Source: Shimia marina
Lineage (GTDB): Bacteria > Pseudomonadota > Alphaproteobacteria > Rhodobacterales > Rhodobacteraceae
NCBI RefSeq assembly: GCF_001458175.1
Contig: NZ_CYPW01000006.1
Span: 704,103 to 768,102 of the forward strand
DNA: 64,000 bases
Direction: 5' to 3'
The translations under genes and the position numbers were made by a program. The notes under the pieces were generated by a model. The model worked only from the letters and a program-made list of their open reading frames with translations, ran no database searches and was not told the origin of the DNA. Shown here one piece after another: positions 33,457 to 41,696 of this stretch (the stretch's first letter is position 1; every line of letters begins with the position of its first letter).

Positions 33457-35499
33457 ATGCGGCTTTGGCTGGCGGTCCTGCTAGTTGGGGGGCTTTTGTT
33501 CTTTGCGGGTGCGCGCGACGCGCTGGACCGTTGGATCAACGCGACAGAGCTGCCGCCTCTGTTGGCAGAGACCTCCGTTGAAGTCCTGGACCGCAAAGGT
33601 GCGCTTTTGCGAGCCTATACTGTGGAGGATGGTCTCTGGCGTATGAGCGCTGCGGTGGACGACGTTGACCCGACCTATCTGGCCATGTTGGTTGCCTATG
33701 AAGATGCCCGGTTCTGGCAACATCAGGGTATTGATTTCAAAGCCTTTATGCGTGCCGCCTGGCAGGCGCTGACGCAGCAGCGTGTGGTGTCTGGGGGCTC
33801 TACCCTGACGATGCAGGTGGCGCGGCTTATTGAAGATTCCGGCACAGGGGCCTGGGCCGGAAAGCTGCGCCAAATTCGGGTGGCACTCGCGCTGGAGAAA
33901 CGCCTCAGCAAAACAGAAATTCTACAGCTTTATCTGAGCCACGCACCCTTTGGCGGCAATCTTGAGGGCATCCGTGCCGCGACGCTGTCGTGGTTTGGCA
34001 AAGAACCACACCGGCTGACCCCAGCCGAAAGCGCACTTCTGGTGGCTTTGCCGCAGAGCCCCAATGCCCGCCGTCCTGATCGCCATCCAGAGGCAGCACA
34101 GGCAGCGCGCGATCGGGTGCTCTATGTTGCTGAAAAGAAGGGTGTTTTGACAGAGGATGATGTGCAGGCCGCACAAGGCACGCCAATTGCACAGACACGG
34201 CGAGCCTTCCCCGTTTTTGCTCCGCATATGGCCGATAGGGCGCGCTATCAGGATCCATTGGCCCAGCGGCATCATCTGACATTGGATTTGACCCTGCAAA
34301 AATCGCTTGAGGCGCTTGCTGCACAGGCGGTGCGTGGGTTGGGGCGGCGTTTGTCGGTGGCCATGATTGTTGCGGATCATGAAAGCGGTGAAATTCTGGC
34401 ATCTGTGGGCTCCGCCGGGTTTGGTGATGGCGACGGACGGCAAGGCTTTATTGACATGACACAGGCCAAACGTTCGCCGGGGTCTACGCTTAAGCCTCTG
34501 GTATATGGACTTTCTTTTGATCAGGGGCTTGTGCATCCAGAGAGCCTGATTTCCGATCGGCCCGTGCATTTTGACCGCTATGCGCCGCAGAATTTTGATG
34601 GTCAATTTCGGGGTGATGTGCGTGTCAGGGAGGCATTGGCGCTGTCTTTGAACATCCCGGTTGTGTTGCTGACCGATGAGATTGGGCCAGCCAATTTGAT
34701 GGTGGCGATGCGGCGCGCGGGATTGCGGCCAGAAGTGCCGGGAGGCGCGGCTGGGCTGGCGGTGGCTTTGGGGGGCGTTGGGGTGTCTCTGGAAGAGCTT
34801 GTGTCGCTTTATGCGATGTTTCCACAAGGGGGGGAGGCATCTGAGATGACTTGGAAATACCCAAAAAAAATACATGAAAAGCAACGCATTATAAGCCGTT
34901 CGGCGGCGTGGCATTTGGGGGATATTCTGTCTGAGATTGCCCCGCCGGTGGGGGCGGTGCGCAGCGGGTTGGCCTATAAAACCGGAACCTCTTATGGCCA
35001 TCGGGACACGTGGGCTCTGGGCTTTGATGGCAGGCATGTGGCGGGCGTGTGGATTGGTCGGCCTGATGGTACGCCTGTACCCGGTGCCTTTGGGGCTGAG
35101 GTGGCGGCACCGGTGCTGTTTGAGCTGTTTCAGCGCCTTAAGCCAGAGCTGGATCCACTGCCCCCTCCGCCGCCGGAAACGCTGATTGTCAGCCACGGGC
35201 AACTGCCTGAGCCACTTAAGAAATTTAAAGGCAGGCAAGCAGTGTTTGAGGCAGTCTCTGAGAGCCTTGAACTGGCCTTTCCGCCACAAGGCGCGCGGCT
35301 TTCACAGGGGGAAGAGGGCGTGGTGGTCAAGGTGCGCAATGCGGCCTTTCCGTTGACATTTCTGGCCAATGGGCAGCCGGTGCTCACCAATATGCGCCGT
35401 TCTGAAGTGCGCTTGCCGATGGATGGGAAGGGCCAGGCAACGGTGACGGTGATTGACGCGACAGGGCGGTCGGATCAGGTCACTTTCTGGGTGGATTAA
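33457..35499 (+). CDS. pbpC: Penicillin-binding protein 1C
   Basis: A 680-residue bifunctional peptidoglycan synthase. An N-terminal membrane anchor (about 3-20) precedes a GT51 glycosyltransferase domain with catalytic Glu82 (AYEDARFWQH) and SGGSTLTMQVARL. The transpeptidase has the SxxK serine at 343 (SPGSTLKPL) and KTGTSYGHRD. A C-terminal PBP1C-specific beta domain begins near residue 580. It is co-transcribed with alpha-2-macroglobulin. A run of eight A near 34862 does not break the frame. Confidence 0.95.
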   Translation: MRLWLAVLLVGGLLFFAGARDALDRWINATELPPLLAETSVEVLDRKGALLRAYTVEDGLWRMSAAVDDVDPTYLAMLVAYEDARFWQHQGIDFKAFMRAAWQALTQQRVVSGGSTLTMQVARLIEDSGTGAWAGKLRQIRVALALEKRLSKTEILQLYLSHAPFGGNLEGIRAATLSWFGKEPHRLTPAESALLVALPQSPNARRPDRHPEAAQAARDRVLYVAEKKGVLTEDDVQAAQGTPIAQTRRAFPVFAPHMADRARYQDPLAQRHHLTLDLTLQKSLEALAAQAVRGLGRRLSVAMIVADHESGEILASVGSAGFGDGDGRQGFIDMTQAKRSPGSTLKPLVYGLSFDQGLVHPESLISDRPVHFDRYAPQNFDGQFRGDVRVREALALSLNIPVVLLTDEIGPANLMVAMRRAGLRPEVPGGAAGLAVALGGVGVSLEELVSLYAMFPQGGEASEMTWKYPKKIHEKQRIISRSAAWHLGDILSEIAPPVGAVRSGLAYKTGTSYGHRDTWALGFDGRHVAGVWIGRPDGTPVPGAFGAEVAAPVLFELFQRLKPELDPLPPPPPETLIVSHGQLPEPLKKFKGRQAVFEAVSESLELAFPPQGARLSQGEEGVVVKVRNAAFPLTFLANGQPVLTNMRRSEVRLPMDGKGQATVTVIDATGRSDQVTFWVD

Positions 35500-35510
35500 C
35501 CATTTTTTGG

Positions 35511-35554
35511 CACGTCGGTATTGCGTCTGTATCGCGTCCGTAATGCGGAGGTGC
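35511..35554 (+). repeat. Four-unit 11-bp tandem repeat, copy 2
   Basis: Units on the plus strand are CACGTCGG-led (about 35509-35518), TATTGCGTCTG (35519-35529), TATCGCGTCCG (35530-35540) and TAATGCGGAGG (35541-35551). They align without gaps to the reverse complement of 17598-17641. It lies between the ends of the convergent pbpC and thiolase genes. Confidence 0.75.
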
Positions 35555-35566
35555 CCAAAACACGCC

Positions 35567-35590
35567 GGCCAAAGGCGTTAACCTTTGGCC
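35567..35590 (-). terminator. Hairpin at the 3' end of the thiolase gene
   Basis: A perfect 9-base stem, GGCCAAAGG (35567-35575) with CCTTTGGCC (35582-35590), has loop CGTTAA. It lies 24 bases past the thiolase stop on the minus strand. The T-run is weak. Confidence 0.65.
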
Positions 35591-35613
35591 GATGCAGCTT
35601 TGCTTTGAAAGGT

Positions 35614-36789
35614 TTAGATACGTTCAATGGCGAGTGCGATGCCCTGACCGCCGCCGATGCACATGGTCGCCAGACCTTTGGAACCGCCAGTGCGCTCCAG
35701 TTCATACATCAGTTTCACGGTGATGATCGCGCCGGTTGCGCCAACCGGGTGGCCCAGAGAGATTGCGCCGCCGTTCGGGTTCACTTTGGCGGTGTCCAGA
35801 CCAAGGCCCTTGTTCACGGCGATGGCTTGGGAGGCGAAGGCTTCGTTGCTTTCGATCACGTCAAAGTCGGCCACGGAGAGACCGGTTTTTGTCAGCAGGT
35901 TTTCCACAGCCGGGATCGGGCCAATACCCATCACCTCTGGGCGCACACCGGCGTGGGCATAGCCAAGCACGCGGAATTTTGGTGTCAGCCCAGCGGCCTC
36001 TGCGGCCTCTGCGCGGGCCAGCACGATGGCGGCGGCACCGTCGTTCAGGCCAGAAGCGTTGCCTGCGGTCACACGGCCATCTTTCTTGAAGACCGGACGC
36101 AACCTGCCCAGAGACTCCATGGTGGAGGCGGTTGGGTGTTCATCACGGACAAATGGCACCATGTCACGCTTCACTTTGACGTCGACCGGGGTGATCTGTT
36201 CGTCAAAATAGCCGGCTTCGATTGCCGCTGCGGCGCGTTCCTGGCTGGCGAGGGCGAAAGCGTCCATGTCTTCGCGGGTCACGTCGTGCTCATCGGCAAC
36301 GTTTTCTGCGGTCACACCCATGTGGCCGGTGCCAAACGGGCAGTTCAGCGCACCCAGCATCATGTCCAGCGTTTTCACGTCGCCCATCTTCTGGCCCCAG
36401 CGCTGCTGTTGCAGGATGTAGGGAGAGCGGGACATGTTTTCTGCACCACCGGCGAGGGCAAAATCTGCATCGCCCAGCATCAGGGACTGGGTGGCGGACA
36501 CGATGGCCTGAAGGCCGGAGCCGCAGAGGCGGTTCACGTTCATCGCTGGGGTGGTGTTGGGCACGCCAGCCTCCACAGAGGCCACGCGGGAGAGATACAT
36601 GTCGCGTGGCTCGGTGTTGATGACGTGGCCAAAGGCCACATGGCCGATCTGGTCGCCCTGTACGCCTGCGCGTTCGATGGCGGCTTTGGACACAGCGGTC
36701 GCCAGCTCAATTGGGGGGGTGTTGGCGAGCGATCCGCCAAAAGTACCAACGGCGGTGCGGGCGCCGCCCAGAATTACGATGTCGGACAT
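35614..36789 (-). CDS. Acetyl-CoA C-acetyltransferase (thiolase)
   Basis: A 391-residue biosynthetic-type thiolase that condenses two acetyl-CoA or cleaves acetoacetyl-CoA. The nucleophile is Cys89 (NRLCGSGLQA). The histidine motif GHPVGATG (about 346-353) and the second catalytic cysteine in CIGGGQG (about 377-383) are both present. Length and motifs fit AtoB/PhaA. No phaB or other polyhydroxybutyrate gene is adjacent, so the pathway is not set. It is divergent from an XRE-cupin regulator. Confidence 0.93.
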   Translation of the reverse strand: MSDIVILGGARTAVGTFGGSLANTPPIELATAVSKAAIERAGVQGDQIGHVAFGHVINTEPRDMYLSRVASVEAGVPNTTPAMNVNRLCGSGLQAIVSATQSLMLGDADFALAGGAENMSRSPYILQQQRWGQKMGDVKTLDMMLGALNCPFGTGHMGVTAENVADEHDVTREDMDAFALASQERAAAAIEAGYFDEQITPVDVKVKRDMVPFVRDEHPTASTMESLGRLRPVFKKDGRVTAGNASGLNDGAAAIVLARAEAAEAAGLTPKFRVLGYAHAGVRPEVMGIGPIPAVENLLTKTGLSVADFDVIESNEAFASQAIAVNKGLGLDTAKVNPNGGAISLGHPVGATGAIITVKLMYELERTGGSKGLATMCIGGGQGIALAIERI

Positions 36790-36948
36790 GGGTCCTCTCC
36801 TCTCAGTCGCATTTGTCGCGCACTATGCAGAGGGGCCCGGATGAAGTCAGCAGGAACGGCGCGTCACGGTCTGTTGACCCGTAGTCCTACGGAAGGTCGG
36901 CGCAGGGTGTTGATTGACAAGGGGACGGGCTTGGCGGCATCAGAGGGT

Positions 36949-37506
36949 ATGGACACTGACTTGCCGATTTTGGATCTCCTGCCTGCGCGTCTGCGCGAAG
37001 CCCGCCGCGCACAGGGGCTGTCGCTGGATGCGGTGGCAAAACTTTCGGGCGTGAGCCGGTCGATGGTGAGCCAGATTGAACGGGGCGAAAGCAGCCCGAC
37101 CATAGCGACGCTGTGGAACCTGACGCGGGCTTTGCAGGTGGATTTTGCCGGGCTGTTGGATGCGGATGCCGCAGACAAGGTTGAGGTGCTGCGCGCCAGT
37201 GATGTGCCGCGTTTTGACAATATGGGCCACCTGTGCCTGATCCATATTCTGTCCCCACCCGAAGATGTGGGCGGGCATGAAGTCTATGACATCCGGTTTG
37301 AGGCGGGTGGGCACCTGAAAAGCGCGCCGCACAAACGCGGCGCAACTGAGCAGCTCACGGTGCTGGAAGGGGCTGTGCGGGTGAGCAGCGGCGCGGCGGC
37401 GCAGGATTTGGCGACGGGGGACACGGCGCGTTATGCGGCGGATGTGGTGCACAGTATTGAAGCCACCCAGCCTGCGCGGGTGTTTTTGATTGTGAAGAAT
37501 GGGTGA
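36949..37506 (+). CDS. XRE-family regulator with C-terminal cupin domain
   Basis: A regulator of about 185 residues. The N-terminal helix-turn-helix is LREARRAQGLSLDAVAKLSG / VSRSMVSQIERGESSP (about 13-48). A small cupin sensor domain (about 105-183) has HKRGATEQLTVLEGAVRV and DVVHSIEA strands. Such proteins often control amino-acid or polyamine genes. It lies between a divergent thiolase and the threonine-degradation operon and could control either. The start is uncertain: ATG 36949 has a crowded GAGGG, and TTG 36931 behind AAGGGG is a good alternative. Confidence 0.8.
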   Translation: MDTDLPILDLLPARLREARRAQGLSLDAVAKLSGVSRSMVSQIERGESSPTIATLWNLTRALQVDFAGLLDADAADKVEVLRASDVPRFDNMGHLCLIHILSPPEDVGGHEVYDIRFEAGGHLKSAPHKRGATEQLTVLEGAVRVSSGAAAQDLATGDTARYAADVVHSIEATQPARVFLIVKNG

Positions 37507-37758
37507 GGCCCTTTGCGAAGGGCTGCGGCTACTTGGGTAGACGCTTTTGCGACAGGTCAGTTTGCGATGTGAAGGATGCTGTCGAGACCTTGCTGCTCGG
37601 GGGGCCCCCAAGTGCGCCTCCCAGAGACAGCCCTTTCTGACGGTTGGATAGAAATGTTTTCTGAAATCACGGATTTTTGTCCGCTATAGTGAAATCCCCC
37701 CTTCGCGGAGGGAAATCCGTTATGATAGAGCTGCGTCCATCATTATGGAGAATCTCTC
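37507..37758 (+). promoter_or_regulatory. kbl-tdh operon promoter region with inverted repeat
   Basis: The 252-base gap holds a GCCCTT/AAGGGC hairpin just after the regulator gene. ACGGATTT (37669-37676) and its complement AAATCCGT (37713-37720) lie 36 bases apart. TATGAT at 37721-37726 looks like a -10 box with no good -35. That would suit activator control or repression across the repeat. Confidence 0.4.
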
Positions 37759-38946
37759 ATGTCTGATGCTTTCCTGAACGACATCCGCAGCACGCTTAAA
37801 TCCATAGAGGCCGAAGGGCTGATGAAGCGGGAGCGCATGATCACCTCGCCGCAGGGTGGGGAAATTGCGGTGGGGGATCGTGAGGTGATCAACCTTTGTG
37901 CCAACAACTATCTTGGGCTGGCGGACAATCCGGCACTGATCGAGGCGGCCAAGGGGGCGATGGAGCCGCGCGGGTTTGGCATGGCCTCTGTGCGATTCAT
38001 CTGTGGCACGCAGGATCTGCACCGGGAGCTGGAGCAGAAGCTGGCGGCGTTTCTCAAAAAGGATGACGCGATCTTGTTTGCGGCCTGTTTTGATGCCAAT
38101 GGCGGGCTGTTTGAGCCGCTGTTGGGGCCGGAAGATGCAATTGTGTCTGACAGTCTGAACCATGCGTCGATCATTGACGGCATCCGTTTGTGTAAGGCGA
38201 AGCGCTATCGCTATGCCAATAATGACATGGCGGATCTGGAGGCGATGCTGCAGCACGCCAAGAACGAAGGTGCGCGCCACATCATGATTGCCACGGATGG
38301 GGTGTTTTCCATGGATGGTTATCTGGCGAACCTGCCGGAGATCACGCGGCTGGCGAAAGAGTATGACGCGGTGGTGATGGTGGATGATTGCCATGCGACC
38401 GGGTTCATGGGGCCAAACGGGGCGGGCACGCCGGATCATTTTGGTGTGGATGTGGATATTCTCACTGGGACTTTGGGCAAGGCACTTGGGGGGGCTATTG
38501 GCGGTTATATCGCTGGGCCGCAGCCAGTGATCGACCTGCTGCGGCAGCGGGCGCGGCCCTATCTGTTCTCCAATTCGCTGCCGCCCAGCATTGTTGCCGC
38601 CGGGATCGAAGCGATCCGGCTGGTTGAGGAGGGGGCAGCGGATCGTAAACGCCTGTTTGAGAATGCGGCCTATTGGCGGGCCGGGCTTGAGGCGCTGGGC
38701 TTTGATATACTGCCCGGGGAACATCCGATCATTCCGGTGATGCTGGGCGAGGCGACGTTGGCACAGGAGATGGCGGCGGGCTTGTTTGAGGAAAGCGTGT
38801 ATGTGTCGGGCTTTTTCTTCCCGGTGGTGCCGCGCGGACAGGCGCGCATCCGTACGCAGATGAATGCGGCGCTGACCAAGGATGAGCTGGACCGGGCGCT
38901 GGCGGCCTTTGGCAAAGTCGGCAAGGAACTGGGAGTGCTGAAATGA
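37759..38946 (+). CDS. kbl: Glycine C-acetyltransferase (2-amino-3-ketobutyrate CoA ligase)
   Basis: A 395-residue alpha-oxoamine synthase-type PLP enzyme. It cleaves 2-amino-3-ketobutyrate with CoA to glycine and acetyl-CoA, the second step of threonine breakdown. [15 protein letters not shown] (about 36-50), [12 protein letters not shown] and the Schiff-base lysine Lys241 ([11 protein letters not shown]) are present. TATGGAG precedes the ATG. Its stop overlaps the next gene (ATGA at 38943-38946), so expression is coupled. Confidence 0.95.
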   Translation: MSDAFLNDIRSTLKSIEAEGLMKRERMITSPQGGEIAVGDREVINLCANNYLGLADNPALIEAAKGAMEPRGFGMASVRFICGTQDLHRELEQKLAAFLKKDDAILFAACFDANGGLFEPLLGPEDAIVSDSLNHASIIDGIRLCKAKRYRYANNDMADLEAMLQHAKNEGARHIMIATDGVFSMDGYLANLPEITRLAKEYDAVVMVDDCHATGFMGPNGAGTPDHFGVDVDILTGTLGKALGGAIGGYIAGPQPVIDLLRQRARPYLFSNSLPPSIVAAGIEAIRLVEEGAADRKRLFENAAYWRAGLEALGFDILPGEHPIIPVMLGEATLAQEMAAGLFEESVYVSGFFFPVVPRGQARIRTQMNAALTKDELDRALAAFGKVGKELGVLK

Positions 38947-39893
38947 TTTTACCCTCTGTTGTTGAGGCGATTGAGAATACGCCATTGGTGTCCCTGACCC
39001 GGCTCTGCGACCATCTGAAACTTGAGGGGCGTATTCTGGCGAAGCTGGATTATCTGCTGCCGGGGTTTTCCAAGAAAGACCGTGCGGCCCGGGCGATCAT
39101 TGACATGGCGCGTGCACAGGGCAGTTTGAAACCGGGGCAGACGGTCGTGGAGCTGACCTCTGGCAATATGGGCACCGGGCTGGCGATTGTCTGCGGCATT
39201 CTCGGGCATCCGTTTGTTGCGGTGATGAGCGCGGGCAATTCCGTGGAGCGGGCGCGCATGATGCGGGCTTTGGGCGCAGAGGTGGTGATTGTGCCGCAAG
39301 CCGCGGGTAGCAAGCCGGGCGAAGTGTCTGGCGCAGATCTCGCCATGGTGGACGCAGCGGCGCAGCAGATCACCGAAGAGCGCGGGGCGTTTCGGGCGGA
39401 TCAGTTTGGTCATGCGGGCAATCCGAAGGCACATGAAACCGGCACCGGGCCTGAAATCTGGGCGCAGTCTGACGGGGCGGTGACGGCCTTTTGTGATTTT
39501 GCGGGCTCTGGCGGGACATTGGCGGGGGCGGCGGCCTATCTCGGGCCCAAAGGCGTGCGCTGCTATGCGGTGGAACCAGAGGGTGCGCGCGCGATTGCGG
39601 GTGAAGCGGTGACGCAACCAGAGCATCCCATTCAGGGGGGCGGCTATGCCATGGGGGATCTCGTGCATCTGAAGGGTGCCGCTTTGGCGGGGCATCTCTC
39701 AGTGACAGGAGAGGACGCGCGGCAGGGTGCGCGCCTGTTGGCGCAGAAAGAGGGCATCTTTGCAGGCTTTTCCGCCGGGGCCAATCTGGCCGGTGCGATA
39801 GAATTGCTGCGCGGGCCGGAAAAGGGCGGCTGTGTGGCGATTGTCATGTGCGACAGTGGTTTGAAATACCTGTCCACCGACCTGTGGGAGTGA
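38943..39893 (+). CDS. Cysteine-synthase-like fold-type II PLP enzyme
   Basis: A 316-residue enzyme of the cysteine synthase/beta-replacing family. [11 protein letters not shown] (about 11-21) and the lysine motif [11 protein letters not shown] (PLP lysine probably Lys45) are present. The phosphate or substrate loop [10 protein letters not shown] has the TSGN signature. [14 protein letters not shown] is the glycine-rich PLP phosphate loop. It lies between kbl and tdh, overlapping the first and four bases from the second, so it belongs to threonine metabolism in this organism. Its reaction is unknown. Cysteine synthesis or threonine/serine beta-elimination are possible. Confidence 0.8.
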   Translation: MILPSVVEAIENTPLVSLTRLCDHLKLEGRILAKLDYLLPGFSKKDRAARAIIDMARAQGSLKPGQTVVELTSGNMGTGLAIVCGILGHPFVAVMSAGNSVERARMMRALGAEVVIVPQAAGSKPGEVSGADLAMVDAAAQQITEERGAFRADQFGHAGNPKAHETGTGPEIWAQSDGAVTAFCDFAGSGGTLAGAAAYLGPKGVRCYAVEPEGARAIAGEAVTQPEHPIQGGGYAMGDLVHLKGAALAGHLSVTGEDARQGARLLAQKEGIFAGFSAGANLAGAIELLRGPEKGGCVAIVMCDSGLKYLSTDLWE

Positions 39894-39897
39894 TCTG

Positions 39898-40947
39898 ATG
39901 CGTGCAAACACCATGACCGCGCTGGAGAAATCCCACCCTGAAAAAGGGCTGTGGATGGTGCAGGCCCCGGTGCCTGAGATCGGGCCGGATGAGGTGCTGA
40001 TCAAGGTCAACAAAACCGGGATTTGCGGCACGGATATTCATATCTGGAACTGGGATGACTGGGCCAGCGCCACGGTGCCGGTGCCGATGATCACGGGGCA
40101 CGAGTTTGCTGGGGAGATCGTTGAGATCGGGCGGCGGGTGGACGGGCTCACGATTGGTCAGCGCTGTTCGGGGGAAGGCCATATCATCGGCCATGAAAGC
40201 CGTCAGGCAAGGGCGGGGAAGTTTCACCTTGATCCCGGCACGCGCGGCATTGGGGTGAATGTGCAGGGGGCCTTTGCGCAATACCTGCGTCTGCCGGCGT
40301 TTAATGTGGTGCCTTTGCCCGATGATATTCCCGATGAGATTGGCGCGATTCTGGATCCATTGGGCAATGCGGTCCATACGGCGTTGAGCTTTGATCTGCT
40401 GGGCGAAGATGTGTTGATCACCGGGGCTGGGCCGATTGGGATCATGGCGACGGCGGTGGCCAAACATGCCGGCGCGCGCCATGTGGTGATCACCGATATC
40501 AACCCGGATCGGCTGGCGCTGGCGGAACATGTGGTGCCCAACGTGCGCGCGGTGAATGTGGCGCAGGAAGACCTCAATGATGTGATGCAGGAACTGGGCC
40601 TGAAAGAAGGCTTTGATGTGGGGCTTGAAATGAGCGGTGCGCAGGTGGCGCTGGATCAGATGGTCGAGGCGCTGGTGATGGGCGGCAAGATAGCCTTGCT
40701 TGGTATCCCACCGGGGCAATCTCCGGTGGACTGGTCTCGCATCGTGTTCAAGGCCATCACCATCAAGGGTGTCTATGGCCGGGAGATGTTTGAGACCTGG
40801 TACAAGATGATCGCCATGCTGCAAAATGGTCTGGATGTCTCCCGTGTGATCACCCATCGGTTGCCTGTGAGAGAGTTTGCGTCCGGATTTGATGCCATGC
40901 TGTCCGGTGCCTCTGGCAAAGTTGTGCTGGATTGGAGCGCGGTGTGA
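39898..40947 (+). CDS. tdh: L-threonine 3-dehydrogenase
   Basis: A 349-residue medium-chain zinc alcohol dehydrogenase that oxidises threonine to 2-amino-3-ketobutyrate with NAD+. Catalytic zinc ligands Cys43 (GICGTD), His68 and Glu69 (TGHE) are kept, as is the NAD motif GAGPIG. Late segments ([30 protein letters not shown]) match E. coli Tdh closely. The four cysteines of the structural zinc lobe are replaced by Gly98, Ser101, Ala104 and Asp112. It is the last gene of the kbl-PLP-tdh operon. Confidence 0.94.
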   Translation: MRANTMTALEKSHPEKGLWMVQAPVPEIGPDEVLIKVNKTGICGTDIHIWNWDDWASATVPVPMITGHEFAGEIVEIGRRVDGLTIGQRCSGEGHIIGHESRQARAGKFHLDPGTRGIGVNVQGAFAQYLRLPAFNVVPLPDDIPDEIGAILDPLGNAVHTALSFDLLGEDVLITGAGPIGIMATAVAKHAGARHVVITDINPDRLALAEHVVPNVRAVNVAQEDLNDVMQELGLKEGFDVGLEMSGAQVALDQMVEALVMGGKIALLGIPPGQSPVDWSRIVFKAITIKGVYGREMFETWYKMIAMLQNGLDVSRVITHRLPVREFASGFDAMLSGASGKVVLDWSAV

Positions 40948-41074
40948 TCTCCAGATCTGGCATCATGTGTTTTCAAATGCTGCGCAGCGTCTCGGATTTG
41001 CTGCATTCGCTCAAGTGACGTTAGGGGTTTTTGTGCGTCTGCTTGCGTGTGCCGCTTTCTACCCTTAGGGTCAT

Positions 41075-41098
41075 TTGACAACTTGAGCGGTTGTTCAA
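41075..41098. promoter_or_regulatory. Candidate TetR autoregulatory operator
   Basis: TTGACAAC (41075-41082) and GTTGTTCAA (41090-41098) are inverted around TTGAGCG with a one-base bulge. TTGACA also resembles a -35 box. It lies 34 bases before the TetR start, where such regulators usually bind their own promoters. Confidence 0.4.
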
Positions 41099-41132
41099 TG
41101 TCGGATGTGACAGGCGGCAGGGCAAGAAAACG

Positions 41133-41696
41133 ATGCGCGATAAAATTCTCGAAGCCACGGCGGCTATGTTGGTGGCACATGGCACGCAGGCGCCGATGTC
41201 AAAGATTGCCCAGCGGGCGGGGGTTGCCACGGGGTCGCTCTATAATCACTTCGAAAACAAGGATGTTCTGATCCGGGCGGTTTATGAACAGCTTGGTCAG
41301 GCGCTGGAGAGGGCGCTGGTGGGCGGAGATGATCCAAGCCTGAGCGCGCAGGAGCGGCTGGTGCTTTACATCGAAAATCACATTGACTTCATCTGGGCGG
41401 ATGCGGATCGCGCGGTGTTGTTTGAGTATCTGTCCAATGTACCTCTGTTGCCCGGATCTGAAGTGCTGGAGAGCTTTCAGGGGCCGATCGACTTTATTGC
41501 GCAGCTGTTGCAGGATTTGCAGGCAGAAGGCTGGGCCGTGGCAGGGGAGGCCTGTGTGATCAGCAGTTTCATAGGGGGCGCAATCCGCAATACGCTCAAA
41601 TGGGAGCGCACCTTTGGTCGCCCGCTGAGTGAGGAAACACGCGATCAGCTGCGCGAGATGTGCCTGCGTGGCGCGCGGGCACCACAACCGGCTTAA
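41133..41696 (+). CDS. TetR/AcrR family transcriptional regulator
   Basis: A 187-residue repressor. An N-terminal helix-turn-helix, MSKIAQRAGVATGSLYNHFENKDVLIRAVY (two parts, about 23-52), is followed by an all-helical ligand-binding domain. The ATG at 41133 starts directly at the conserved MRDKILEAA-type helix. An in-frame TTG at 41091 would place the start on top of the candidate operator. It ends four bases inside the convergent tamB end. The target and ligand are unknown. Confidence 0.85.
   Translation: MRDKILEATAAMLVAHGTQAPMSKIAQRAGVATGSLYNHFENKDVLIRAVYEQLGQALERALVGGDDPSLSAQERLVLYIENHIDFIWADADRAVLFEYLSNVPLLPGSEVLESFQGPIDFIAQLLQDLQAEGWAVAGEACVISSFIGGAIRNTLKWERTFGRPLSEETRDQLREMCLRGARAPQPA

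Noticed and set aside
33922..35289. A 455-codon minus-strand frame opposite pbpC
   Set aside because: Antisense shadow of a clearly conserved gene, with low-complexity basic composition.
35521..36780. A long plus-strand frame opposite the thiolase that reads into the XRE-cupin gene
   Set aside because: The helix-turn-helix begins only near 36960. Upstream residues are the antisense of conserved thiolase and lack any domain.
37720..38985. A 421-codon minus-strand frame opposite kbl
   Set aside because: It overlaps conserved kbl over its full length and has no family features.
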